From the NCBI GenBank assembly GCA_003427395.1, contig BFEA01001091.1, forward strand, positions 33,812-70,564: a stretch of DNA of 36,753 bases. Direction: 5' to 3'. This document shows positions 1 through 9,880 of the stretch, piece after piece. Position 1 is the first letter of the stretch. Every line of letters begins with the position of its first letter. The notes under the pieces are model-generated. The model did no database searches, had not been told where the DNA came from, and worked only from the letters and a program-made list of their open reading frames with translations. The translations under genes were made by a program, and so were the position numbers. Source of the stretch: Chara braunii (Eukaryota; Streptophyta; Charophyceae; Charales; Characeae).

Positions 1-550
1 GACCTTAAGACATTTGTGACAATAGTACTTTGTACCTTCTATATAGTACTTGGACTTCGTGTACGGCGAGATAAATGTGAAGAGGTCGTTAGAGTTGAAT
101 ATGATATCGTGAACTATTGAGAGGGAGAGAGAGAGGTATATAGAAAGAGGCAGGAAACAAACAAAGGAGACATATTCGGTATGATGTGTGTTTTGTACGA
201 CGGCATGATTTTGCAGACATGTGTTATATGTCTGTTATGTATTGCTATGCCAATTGGGGTGAATGAACAACAAAGACAACTATGGAATGTGTCAATTGTT
301 GTGTACTTTTTTTTTTTGTTAAGCAGACAAAAGACATTCGTGATCATGTTTAAAGTGTCTCATTGTGGACTGAATGTCATAGGTACAATGAAAAGTGTGT
401 GGCGGATGTCTATTTTGCCAAGGAAAGTATTGATAATTATGATATTTGCATCAGTTAAGAGGTTTTCACGACAAAAAAAAAATAAAATCATATTTAGACG
501 CCGATTCCTCATGTCATATAACGACAAATACATATTGTGGAACACACACA
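1..550. other. AT-rich sequence without recognisable gene
   Basis: I see no conserved protein, RNA gene or repeat family here. Reading frames through it run into the adjacent GA microsatellite and are low-complexity, so I treat them as chance. Confidence 0.5.
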
Positions 551-553
551 TAC

Positions 554-554
<1 letters not shown>

Positions 555-589
<35 letters not shown>

Positions 590-591
590 CG

Positions 592-631
<40 letters not shown>
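555..631. repeat. GA microsatellite
   Basis: A GA dinucleotide run with a short AAAGAGCGAGC interruption in the middle. It generates apparent Arg-Glu and Leu-Ser repeat peptides on the two strands that should not be read as genes. Confidence 0.95.
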
Positions 632-632
<1 letters not shown>

Positions 633-958
633 CAAGGACAAGTGTCGCGACGGATCTACATTGATTGTCTCGTTGAGAGTTCCAACTATTTTTAAACGAT
701 ATTTTTTTTTTCAGTACGATATCTCAATGTTGCTCAGACATTGCAATGAGTTAGGCAACAAACTCTCAAACGTTCGCGCATATCGGGGATAGATTATAAC
801 CACAAATGACTTAACTCATCATCAAACGTTGGAACAACGTTGGAAAATGTTTGTCATATTGATTTGGAAACCTGCAACGAAGTCGTGAACGTTTCTTGTA
901 TTGAAGTAAGGTTGAACACATTTGTGTTTATCGGTCAAGGTTAAAAATCGGTGCATGT

Positions 959-3444
959 TTAAGAACTGTTGTTACTCAATATAGTAAACTCATTTTTAAC
1001 ACAAGGGTGTATAAAAACATAACTGTTAAGACCGGGATTTTTCTTGTTGACCGCATCCTGCCAAAGGCTGTTGTCGTTATCATCATCTATGTTGCCCGAT
1101 GCTGAGCCGATTCGTTCTCTGCCGTCCTTGCGACAGTTCAAACATGTCGCAGCCTCCCACTCCTCTATGTCCACATCGTCGGGTACAACATCAGTATCAT
1201 CAATCACCTTCGGTGGATCCTCCAACTGATCAGCCCACATATTGATGTATTGACTCTCGGGCCTTCTGCTGACACTGAGAAGCTGCATATTCCAGTGAAT
1301 GAACACCAGCTTCGTGATGAAAGTCTGTTACGCCTCTTCGTGTGAATGAAATCGTGCGTCGCCCACTTACTCTCGCACAGAGTGGTCGTGGACCACATGC
1401 CAAGCACGCTCTACGCAATCGTCTGCAACTTCGTGTGACCACCGCTGTGCAGGTGCCACCACAAGGTTGGGTGCATGGTCAAGTTAGCAGCATCTCCAGT
1501 GGCGAGGTCGTCCCACCAATGCGGTCCTTGCGCTGGCCAGTACCTAGGATCATCACAATGGAAAGTCCACATCCTGCCACAAATCCTGCATGTGCTGAGT
1601 GTGCCAACCTACACCCATACTACGAGCGAAGTGGTCAAGGGCGCTTTGCACGACCGCGGTCGTGCGATCCCTCAACAAAGACACACTGCGGCGGCGAGGG
1701 TCCAAGAGATAAGCAGCAGCATGTGCAGGTTGTCGCATCATAGCACACCTGTCTGCAATCGTGACCAATACCTACCTCCTCTGGTCCTCCTCGAGCTCCA
1801 ATGCATCGATCTTCCTCTCCAAGATAGACTGCAAATCCCACAGTCCGGGAGGTGACGACCCGTCCAAATCCATGGCTCTCAGAAATGTGTAGCAGGGCTC
1901 CATGACATTCATGACACTCTTCACTTAATCCCACCACCACCGCGATTTGCACAGCCTCCTCACCAACGGCTCGTCCTTACGCGCATCTCCAATCCATCGC
2001 TGATTCTTCCACACATCTGACGACACAACCTCGTCCAACACCTCCCTTTGCGCCCACAGTCTCTCCAACATCATGTATACCGTCCCGAATCGTGTGTCAG
2101 CCGGTCGTGTGAGATCCAAAGCGTGTGCCATCTTCTGATGAAGTGATAGGACTCTTTGTTTGTTCCTCAAAAATTTCACAAGCTTGTGCACCCTCTTCAT
2201 CACCGGTGATGCCCAATCTTATGCGGCAATGTCTCTTAGTAGCAGGCTGAGGCAATGTGCAGCGCAAGGGACCAAAGGGATGCGTGCGATGGCAGGGTCT
2301 ATGTGAGACTGCAGAGCGGTTGATGCGGCCTTCATCATCTCTGCGTTGTCAGTGCAGATTGCATTAACATGCTCCACCCCAATGTCTCTGATGACCCCCT
2401 CCCATATATCCGCCAGGCTGACAGCGGTCTTGTCTCGATCAGACATATCAATCGTGCCGATGAGTACTGGTCCGGACTGCCCTGCGGCAATGAAGTTCAT
2501 GATGGGCTTGTACCTCTGATCCGTCGCTCCATCGGTCATCAATGTGCAGCCAGTCTCCGTCCGCTTAGCCTTCTTAGGGGCAATAACTATTGCGACCTCG
2601 TGGTAGATGATGTCCATCATCCTCGTCCGCACCCCCTCATAAGTAAGGAGTCGTGGCACAGGCACTATACTGGGCCGTAGGAGTGTCACAATGTAGTTCC
2701 AGTAGTCATGTGTCTACTTTAGGCGCAGCCAATTGAAGGAAACACCATCTCGATACATCACGAGGGCCAACAGGCGATCAAGATCTCGCTGCACTTGATT
2801 CCCCATCCAAGGATCCAAGGTGCTCTGTCGCGCCCTACAAGGCAGCACAGATGATGTACTTGGTGGTCGAAAAGTCCGTGTGCCGCCCGCCTCAACCCCC
2901 GCCCCGTCCATGGCCGCACTGCTCGCAAACGATGACGCACATCATCTTTTACATCTCTCTCACGAGGCACAACCTTCCCGCGTTCTGCGCCCGCAACAGG
3001 TGCCTCATCCCCTCCCACTACGACATGTGATTGTCCCTCGCCAGGCCCGAGCACAAGAATGCTCTCACCTCGAACGAGATCATCCATAGCCAACTCCCCC
3101 TCCAACCGCTCAGCGTGGTCTGCAACTAATCTCTGTGACATAGGGCCCTTTAGTTGTGCCCCGGCACGCTGCAAATGCCATAATATCTACCCAGTCCGTC
3201 GTGGGCAGTGTGACTTCACCTTAGTGAAGTGTTCAATTGCCCTAGATCTCAAACCGGGGAATACCTCATCACAGAGTCGGCATCGCATGAAGAAGTTGCC
3301 CCCTCCCTCAATATCGTGGTCTTGACCCTTAGCAACCCACTGCCACACTGCATGGGAACGCTTCAACTCCTCCTGCTTCCAATCAGAGAGAGGCTCGAAC
3401 GGGGGAAACGTTGATGCTCCGCGTCGTCTGTTCGATGATGACAT
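959..3444 (-). pseudogene. Decayed hAT-family transposase (BED finger, DUF659, hAT C-terminal region)
   Basis: A cut-and-paste DNA transposase remnant on the minus strand. A likely start Met lies at 3444. It is followed by a BED-type zinc finger (about 3190-3400; CRLC, then H and HC ligands in EHFTKVKSHC). A DUF659 region (about 2219-2720) shows TDGATD, CTDNAEMMKAA and PCAAHCLSLLL. A middle region has KRVHKLVKFLRNKQRV and SPPGLWDLQSILERK. HAAAYLLDPRRR lies near 1690-1730, and the hAT dimerisation region near 1200-1480 has LWWHLHSG, MWSTTTLCESKWATHDFIHT and FIHWNMQLL. From 2911 to 1553 one frame can be followed through in-frame stops at 2714-2716 (TAG), 2219-2221 (TAA), 1925-1927 (TAA) and 1772-1774 (TAG). 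Frameshifts separate the N-terminal linker and the C-terminal region, so it cannot make an active enzyme. I could not identify the terminal inverted repeats or the 8-bp target duplication. Family assignment is confident; element borders are unknown. Confidence 0.88.
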
Positions 3445-3544
3445 TGTGATGGACACAATGGGTTCACAGCACTGGAATCGATAGAAAGCGCAGCACAATA
3501 CCCTCAATGACGAACAAGATGGTGGTTTTCCTGCAGCCAATTAA

Positions 3545-3795
3545 ACCCTCGCAAGCATGCAACACGTACAAGCTGCAGCAATCAAGGACAGATCATTCTA
3601 TGTTAGGCGTGTAGCAGCTCCAACACTGGCAANAAAAAANAAGGCCAAACCCNCCAAAAAAAAAAAAAAAAAAAAAAANNACGAAGAAGACGACGACGAA
3701 GGGTAANATNAANACTTCCNAAGAGAGGGGGGAGACACATGGTGGATGTATTGCTGCAGTAANNCNNNCGNNNGCNNCNGCNNNAGATGCAAACA
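3545..3795. other. Low-quality sequence with scattered Ns and a poly-A run
   Basis: Ambiguous bases are scattered from about 3633 to 3784 around a poly-A stretch (about 3655-3678). The reads were probably poor next to homopolymers and microsatellites. No gene is visible. Confidence 0.8.
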
Positions 3796-3797
3796 TC

Positions 3798-3887
<90 letters not shown>

Positions 3888-3889
3888 GT
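3796..3889. repeat. TC then TA dinucleotide microsatellites
   Basis: A CT run of about 60 bases passes directly into a TA run of about 28 bases, just after the N-rich stretch. Confidence 0.95.
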
Positions 3890-3894
3890 TCATA

Positions 3895-4027
3895 TTTATC
3901 CTTGTCTATGTCTATCTCTATCTATGTATCTCTCCATCTCGATCTCGATCTGTCTACCTATGTATGCATCTATCTAGCTGTCTATGTATATCTATATATC
4001 TATCTATCTATCGATCTATCTATCTAC

Positions 4028-4075
<48 letters not shown>

Positions 4076-4359
4076 ACATGTCTCTATCTCTATCAGTGTA
4101 TCTGTCACTTTCTGAGATGTGTACCTCTATGTCTATCTCTACCTGTCTATGTCCATGTATGTCTCCCCGTCTCTATCTCGATCTGCCGCAAATGACTGTT
4201 GGTATTTATCTATCAATCTATCTATCCGTTTTGTTGATCTATTAATCTTGTATAGAGACTTAGACTGTCAATCTATCCATGCTATCTATCTATCTATCCA
4301 TCTATCTATCTATCTATCCATCTATTTATCTATCGATGTATCTATCTATCTATCTAATA

Positions 4360-4415
<56 letters not shown>

Positions 4416-4505
4416 GTCGATGTATCTACCTATCCATCAATGTATCTATATATCTATCTGCCTACGTATCTATCTATCTACATATCTATGTATCTACGTA
4501 TCTCT
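3895..4505. repeat. CTAT tetranucleotide array, degenerate
   Basis: About 600 bases dominated by the CTAT/TATC tetramer, with pure runs near 4005-4075 and 4365-4415 and degenerate copies between. Translations give artificial SIYLSIYL peptides; I call no gene here. Confidence 0.95.
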
Positions 4506-4747
4506 CTTTGTGGAGGTGGAGGACGAAGGAGAAGGACGAGGAGGCAGAGAAGGAGGAAGACGAAGTAGCGGACGAGGAGGAAAACGGCTATGAAGAAGGG
4601 TGGTGGAGGACGATGGCAAGATGGGATGTTGACACATGGCGAAACTGTCTGCAATCTCCAACCCCCCCCCCACCCCTCTTTTTTTTTGCTTGTCAATCAC
4701 TTGATCGCCAATCAATCAATCAATCAAGCAAGCAAGCAATCCAACCC

Positions 4748-4779
<32 letters not shown>

Positions 4780-5101
4780 GTCAAATCAATCCTCCTCCCC
4801 TCCTCCTCCTCCTCGTCCTCCTCCTCCTCGTCCTCCTCCTCCGTCTCTTCGTCCTCCTCCTATTCGTTGAGCTTACCCTCCTCCTCTTCCTCCTCCTCCT
4901 CCTCCTCGTCCTCTTTATCCTCCTCAAACTCCTCCTCCTCCTGCTCCTCCTCCTCCTCGCTGTTCCCCTCCGACTATTCCTTATCCTTGGCCACCGCTAC
5001 GGCCACGAGCTCCAACTCCGCCGCGACACCACCTAACACCTTCTCGCCTCAGTGTCCTAGCCCCCCCCGTCGATCCTCTTCTTCATTTTTTTTTCCTGTC
5101 C

Positions 5102-5250
5102 AATGAATAAATGAATCAATCAATCAATCAATCGATCAATCAATTAATCAATCAATCGATTGCAACTGCAATCGATTGGGTCTGCAATCGATTGATCGAT
5201 TGATTGACTGCAATCGATTGATCGATTGATTGACTGACCGATTGACTAAT
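5102..5250. repeat. CAAT/ATTG inverted array, copy 1
   Basis: CAAT-type tetramers (5105-5160) give way to several interleaved TGCAATCGATTG palindromes and then ATTG-type tetramers. The strand can fold back on itself over about 150 bases. An additional CAAT-only array without its partner lies at 4706-4792. Confidence 0.85.
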
Positions 5251-5807
5251 TGCAACCAGGTTCACCTAACGTGGAAACGAGAGTGATGATCTCCCTGCAA
5301 AGTCGACCGTCGTCTGATCCACCACCTCGTGATGTGAACACGGGTGCGATACTTTCCACACACGACGACGCCAATCACATGAATGATCGACCGAGGAGGA
5401 CGAGTACAAAGAAGAACAAGAGGATAAGGAGGACGAGTAGAAAGAAGACATGGCAAACGAGAGGACGAACAACAAGGGAGGGGGAGGAGGACGAGGAGAG
5501 AGAGGAGGACAAGTAGGGAGGGGAAAGAGGAGGGCGACAGTGGGAAGAAGGAAGAGGAGGATAGAAGGAGGAGGAGGAGGAGGAAGAAGAACAGGAGGAG
5601 GAGGACGACAAGAAACTAAACATGGAGGACGACAAAGACGAAGGAAACGGAAGGAGAAGAACCAGGATAAAAAAAGGGGGAAAAGGAGGACGATGACGAA
5701 TACGAGGACGAAGAAGAGGAGGAAGAAGAATAGGAGGAGGAGAAAGAACAGGAGGATGAAGAAGAAGAGGAAGAAGAGGAGGAGAAAGAATAAGAGGAAG
5801 CAGAACG

Positions 5808-6095
5808 ACAGATTCTTTTGGAAATACCAAATTTTGGTCCTCTTCTGGTTCAGTGGGATTTAAAGGATTTTGTCGTTCAACCAATTATGCTGCTCAAGCT
5901 ACTGCTGAGAATGTAGCGCGTGATGTTATTCCATTAGGAATTAAGTCAGTTGAAGTGAGAATCAAAGGTTTAGGTTATGGAAAGCCTTCGGCCTTACGTG
6001 GTTTATAATTAGGAGGTCTTATTATAACCAAGATTAGCGATGTAACTCCAACGCCACATAACGGATGTCGTCCTCCTAAGAAACGCCGCGTATAA
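5808..6095 (+). pseudogene. rps11: Nuclear copy of mitochondrial ribosomal protein S11 (C-terminal part)
   Basis: This piece encodes most of mitochondrial ribosomal protein uS11, which lines the small-subunit platform. In frame it reads TDSFGNTKFWSSSGSVGFKG, then NYAAQATAENVARDV, RIKGLGYGKPSALRGL, an in-frame TAA at 6006-6008, LGGLIITKISDVTPTPHNG and CRPPKKRRV, ending with TAA at 6093-6095. The NYAAQATAENVAR and TPTPHNGCRPPKKRRV signatures are those of plant mitochondrial S11. The N-terminus is missing, because purine-rich GGA sequence runs straight into the piece at about 5808. GAGGAAGAGG sequence resumes at about 6115. The internal stop and lost 5' end make it a nuclear mitochondrial insertion (NUMT). 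Its composition differs sharply from both flanks. Confidence 0.9.
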
Positions 6096-6818
6096 TATCA
6101 TATCATCGCTTCTGAGGAAGAGGAGGAAGAGGAGGAAGAGGTACAAGAGGAGAGGACGAGGAGAGGACGAGGAGGAGGACGAGGACGAGGAGAAAAAGAT
6201 GGAGGAGGCAGTCGAGGCGGAAGAAGACATGGCAAAGGAGAGGACGAATAAGAAGGGAGGGGGAGGAGGACGAGGAGGGCAAGGAGGACAAGAAGGGAGG
6301 GGAAAGAGGAGGGCAACAACGAGAAGAAGGAAGAGGAGTAAAAGGAGGAGGAGGAGGAAGAAGAACAGGAGGAGGAGGACGACAAGAAACTAAACATGGA
6401 GGATGACAAGAAACTAAACATGGAGGACGACAAAGAAGAAGGAAAGGGAAGGAGAAGAACCAGGACAATAAGAGGGGGAAAAGGAGGACGATGATGAGTA
6501 TGAGGACAAAGAAGAGGAGGAAGGAGAATAGGAGGAGGAGAAAGAACAGGAGGATGAAGAAGAAGAGGAGGAGAAAAAAGAAGAGGAGAGGAGAATGAGG
6601 AAGAAGAGAGGAGGAAGAGGTACAAGATGAGAGGACGAGGACGAGGACGAGAACGAGGAGAAACAGATAGACGAGGCAGGCGGAGGTAATGGTGGAAGAT
6701 GGAGGACGGCGGGGTAACCTACCTGCCGCCGCTGCCGGCGCACGCGATGGCGGCGTGGAAAAGCCTTACCATTGCAGTTCCCCCGTCGATCATCGTCTTA
6801 GGTTTTTTTTTCATTTTT

Positions 6819-6891
6819 TCAATCAATCAATGACTCGGAGTCAATCAATTCAATCAAACAATCGATCAATCAATCGAATCAATCAATCGAC

Positions 6892-6925
<34 letters not shown>

Positions 6926-7048
6926 CAATCAATCAATCATTTGCAGATCAAAATTGATCTGCAATCGATCGATTGATTGATTGATTGATTCGATTGATTG
7001 ACTGATTGATCGATCGATTGATTGATTGATTGATGATTGCCTGATTGA
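6819..7048. repeat. CAAT/ATTG inverted array, copy 2, with central palindrome
   Basis: TCAA-type tetramers lead to an inverted repeat with 11-base arms TTGCAGATCAA and TTGATCTGCAA around AA (6941-6964). TTGA-type tetramers follow to about 7048. An A run and ATGGCAGGAGCTATGCCATC, itself containing an inverted repeat, come next. Confidence 0.9.
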
Positions 7049-7389
7049 TTGATTTAAAAAAAAAACAATAAATAAAAATGATCGAGACATGGCAGGAGCT
7101 ATGCCATCCCCGCTACTACTACTCCCACGTGCTGCAACTCTGTCGCGACAACCCCCAGACCTTCTCACATGAGCATCGAAGTTCCCTCGTCAATCCTCTT
7201 CATAGGTGGAAGAAGACATGACAAAGGTGAGGACGAAGGACGTGGAGGACAAGAAGGGAGGGGAAAGAGGAGGGTGACAATGAGAAGAAGGAAGAGGAAG
7301 AGGAGAAGGCACGAGGAGGAGGAGGAGGACGGCGAAAAACTAAACATGGAGGACGACAAAGAAGAAGGAAGGGGGACAAGAAAGAAAGT

Positions 7390-7703
7390 ACACTCAAATA
7401 GAACAATTTTGTCCATTGGACCCTTTGTGTTTTGTAACAACTAGGAATAACAAAACACCAAATTTGATAACTGAAAAAAGGAAAACAAAAAAAAAGGGCG
7501 AAGCTTAGGGAAATTTGCATATATGTTTTCAAAGCTTCAGTCATTTGTGTGCAAATAAATGATGGTTTTTCTATGCGTAGAACAAGAAAAGGTTTAGCTA
7601 ATAAAAAAACAAATTCTTATGAGAAACAATAACAAGTCAATAAAGTGAAAACAAAACAAATAAAAATCCACAAAAAACAAGCACTTAAAAACCAAGTACG
7701 AAA
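7390..7703 (+). other. AT-rich insert segment, probably mitochondrial
   Basis: AT-rich sequence abruptly replaces the GGA tract at about 7390 and runs directly into the mitochondrial rRNA fragment. A 43-codon frame (7501-7632) ends in [18 protein letters not shown] and a TAA stop. It looks like the basic C-terminus of an organellar protein, but I cannot identify it. Mitochondrial origin is inferred from composition and position. Confidence 0.45.
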
Positions 7704-7806
7704 TACACACGTGCTACAATGGCAATGACAATAGGAAGCAAGGCTTTAAGGCGGAGCGAATCCTGAAACATTGCCTCAGTTCGGATTGTTCTCTGCAACT
7801 CGAGAA

Positions 7807-7856
<50 letters not shown>

Positions 7857-7925
7857 TGTACTCAGGCCTTGTACACACCGCCCGTCACACCATAGGAATT
7901 TCTTTTGCCCAAAATCGTCTCTATG
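7704..7925 (+). pseudogene. rrn18: 3' fragment of mitochondrial small-subunit (18S) rRNA gene in nuclear DNA
   Basis: The segment starts at ACACACGTGCTACAATGG, the universal 3'-domain helix sequence. It continues through CTCAGTTCGGATTG, GGAATCGCTAGTAATCGCGG and CTTGTACACACCGCCCGTCA. The bases between these match the pattern of plant mitochondrial rrn18 (for example GGCAATGACAATAGGAAGC and GCATGCCGCGGTGAATATGT) rather than plastid or nuclear rRNA. Only the last few hundred bases of the gene are represented. The 3' end with the anti-Shine-Dalgarno region is absent, so it is a truncated insertion and not a functional rRNA gene. Confidence 0.92.
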
Positions 7926-8096
7926 ATAAACCAATGACTTTAACAACAAAAAACTAGTAAACATCAGAAAGATGGGTATCAGCATAGAAAGATGTATTGA
8001 TGTACCAAATTGGCTAATACTAGAAGGTTGATGCAAAGTGTTCCACCAATTTACAGAGAATTTCATTATTGGTATATTTATGAGACCTATACAAAC
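7926..8096 (-). pseudogene. ccmC: Nuclear copy of mitochondrial cytochrome c maturation protein C fragment
   Basis: On the minus strand, abutting the rRNA fragment, the frame reads [20 protein letters not shown], then [20 protein letters not shown] and a hydrophobic stretch. This is the C-terminal half of CcmC, the haem-handling membrane protein of system I cytochrome c biogenesis. The WWNTLHQ motif carries the conserved haem-ligand histidine of the family, and the following hydrophobic stretch corresponds to the last membrane helix. Both ends run into unrelated sequence (rRNA fragment on one side, GGA repeat on the other), so it is a fragment. Its antisense orientation beside rrn18 could reflect mitochondrial gene order or joining of separate pieces. 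Confidence 0.82.
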
Positions 8097-8428
8097 AAAA
8101 AGAGAGAAAAAGAGGGGGAAAAGGAGGACGATGATGAGTGTAAGGACGAAGAAGAGGAGGAAGAAGAATAGGAGGAACAAAAATAGGAGGACGAAGAAGA
8201 AGAGGAGGAAGAAGAGGAGGAGAAAGAAGAAGAGGGGAGGAGAACGAGGAAGAAGAGAGGAGGAAGAGGTACAAGAGAAGGAGGAGAAAGAGATGGAGGA
8301 GGCAGGCGATGGTGGAAGATGGAGGACAGTGGGGTCACCTACCCGCAAGTGCTCGCGATGGCGGCGTGGGGAGGCCTCACCATTGCGGTTCCCCCGTCAA
8401 TCCTCTTTTTAGTTTTTTTTTCTTTTCT

Positions 8429-8558
8429 TTCAATCAATCAATCAGTCAATCAATCAATGGAATCAATCAATCAGTCAATTAATCAATCAATCAATCCAAT
8501 CAATCGATCGATTGCAGATCGATTTTGATCTGGAATCGGTCGGCTGATCGATTGATTG

Positions 8559-8590
<32 letters not shown>

Positions 8591-8604
8591 CGATAATTTG
8601 ATTG
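8429..8604. repeat. CAAT/ATTG inverted array, copy 3
   Basis: CAAT-type tetramers, a near-palindromic centre (8512-8535, TTGCAGATCGATTTTGATCT followed by GGAA) and ATTG-type tetramers, followed by an A run and ATGCCATCTCCGCCCC. The layout matches copy 2. Confidence 0.9.
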
Positions 8605-8828
8605 GAAAAAAAAAACAATCGGGACACGATGGGAAATATGCCATCTCCGCCCCTCCTCCTCCTCTTGCTACTCCTCCTCCTCCTCTTCCTCGACATTCGG
8701 TCCCCACGACTCGTTATCCTTGCCCACCGCCGCGGCCACGCGCCACAACTCCACTGCGGCAACCCCCCAAACCCTCTCGCCTCAGCATCGCAGTTCCCCC
8801 GTCGATCCTTTTTTTACGTTTTTTTTTT

Positions 8829-8830
<2 letters not shown>

Positions 8831-8861
<31 letters not shown>

Positions 8862-8896
8862 GAACCAGTCAATCAATCGACTAATCAATTGGATCG

Positions 8897-8929
<33 letters not shown>

Positions 8930-9084
8930 CCGACCAATACCATATCAAAATCGATCTGCAATCAATCGATTTGATCGATTGGTTGATTGATAGATTGATT
9001 GGTTGACTGATTGACTGGATTGATTTATTCATTGATAAATTGGATTGGTTTATCAATTATTTGATTGATTGATTGATTGATTGA
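8831..9084. repeat. CAAT/ATTG inverted array, copy 4
   Basis: The same layout. The centre (about 8940-8965) is more diverged, with ATCAAAATCGATCTGCAATC. The ATTG half runs to about 9084, then an A run and GGCAGGAGCTATGCCATCCC. Confidence 0.88.
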
Positions 9085-9880
9085 AAAAAAAAAAAAATGG
9101 TCGGGAGATGGCAGGAGCTATGCCATCCCCGCTCCTCCTCTTCCTCCTCTTCCTCCTACTCCTCCTGCTACTCCTACTACTACTCTTCCTCTCCATTCCC
9201 CTCCCACGATTCGATATTGTTGCCCACCTCCACAGCCACGTGCTGCAACTCCGTCGCGACAACCACCCAAACCTTCTCGCCTCAACATCGCAATTCCCTC
9301 GTCGATCCTCTTCTTAGTAGACGAGGAGGAAGAAGACGTGGCAAAGGAGAGGACGAACAAGAAGGGAGGGGGAGAAGGATGAGGAGGAGAAGAAGGGAGG
9401 GGAAAGAGGAGGGTGACAATGAGAAGAAGGAAGGCGAACAGGAGGAGGCGGAGGACGACGAGGACGAGGAAGAAGAACAGGAGGAGCAGGACGAGCAGAA
9501 ACTAAACATGGAGGACGACAAAGAAGAAGGAATGGGGAGGAGAAGAACCAGGACAAAAAGAGGACGATGACGAGAAAGGACAAAGAAGAGGAGGAAGAAG
9601 AATAGGAGGAGGAGAAAGAACAAGAGGACGAAGAAGAAGACAAGGAAGAAGAGGAGGAGAAAGAAGAGAGAAGAGGAGAACAAGGAAGAAGAGAGGAGAG
9701 GAGAACGAGGAAGAAGAGAGGAGGAAGATGTACAAGAGGAGAGGACGAGGAGGAGGAGGAGGAGGACGAGGACGAGGAGAAAGAGATGGAGGCAGGGGGA
9801 GGTGATGGTGGAAGACGGGGGACAGCAGGGTCACCTACCTGCCGGCGCTTGCGATGGCGGCGTGGGGAGGCCTCCTGCTG

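Larger units (their letters stand above)
4507..9880. repeat. Compound array of GGA tracts, CAAT/ATTG inverted arrays and CCT tracts
   Basis: Several copies of a composite repeat share one order on the plus strand: purine-rich GGA tract, a conserved block ending in a T run, a CAAT array, a short palindrome, an ATTG array, an A run, a second conserved block, and a pyrimidine CCT tract. One conserved block (about 4975-5095, 7125-7202, 8690-8830, 9190-9317) contains CGCGACAACC-like sequence and ends near CCCCCGTCGATCCTCTTC. The other (6687-6800, 8309-8412, 9803-9870) contains GATGGCGGCGTGG. GGA tracts repeat the phrase GACATGGCAAAGGAGAGGAC near 5448, 6227, 7214 and 9336. Long low-complexity frames occur on both strands, but their sequence differs between copies and I do not call them genes. 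Two mitochondrial inserts interrupt it. Confidence 0.85.

Noticed and set aside
360-641. Reading frames rich in Arg-Glu or Leu-Ser
   Set aside because: They are translations of the GA microsatellite.
4005-4075. CRISPR-like array
   Set aside because: The repeats are contiguous simple sequence without spacers.
3746-4568. Long SIYLSIYL-type reading frames
   Set aside because: Produced by the CTAT array; any frame of a stop-free tetramer repeat stays open.
7704-7925. Bacterial 16S rRNA or bacterial contamination
   Set aside because: The variable positions read like plant mitochondrial rrn18, and a mitochondrial-type ccmC fragment is joined to it inside a nuclear repeat.
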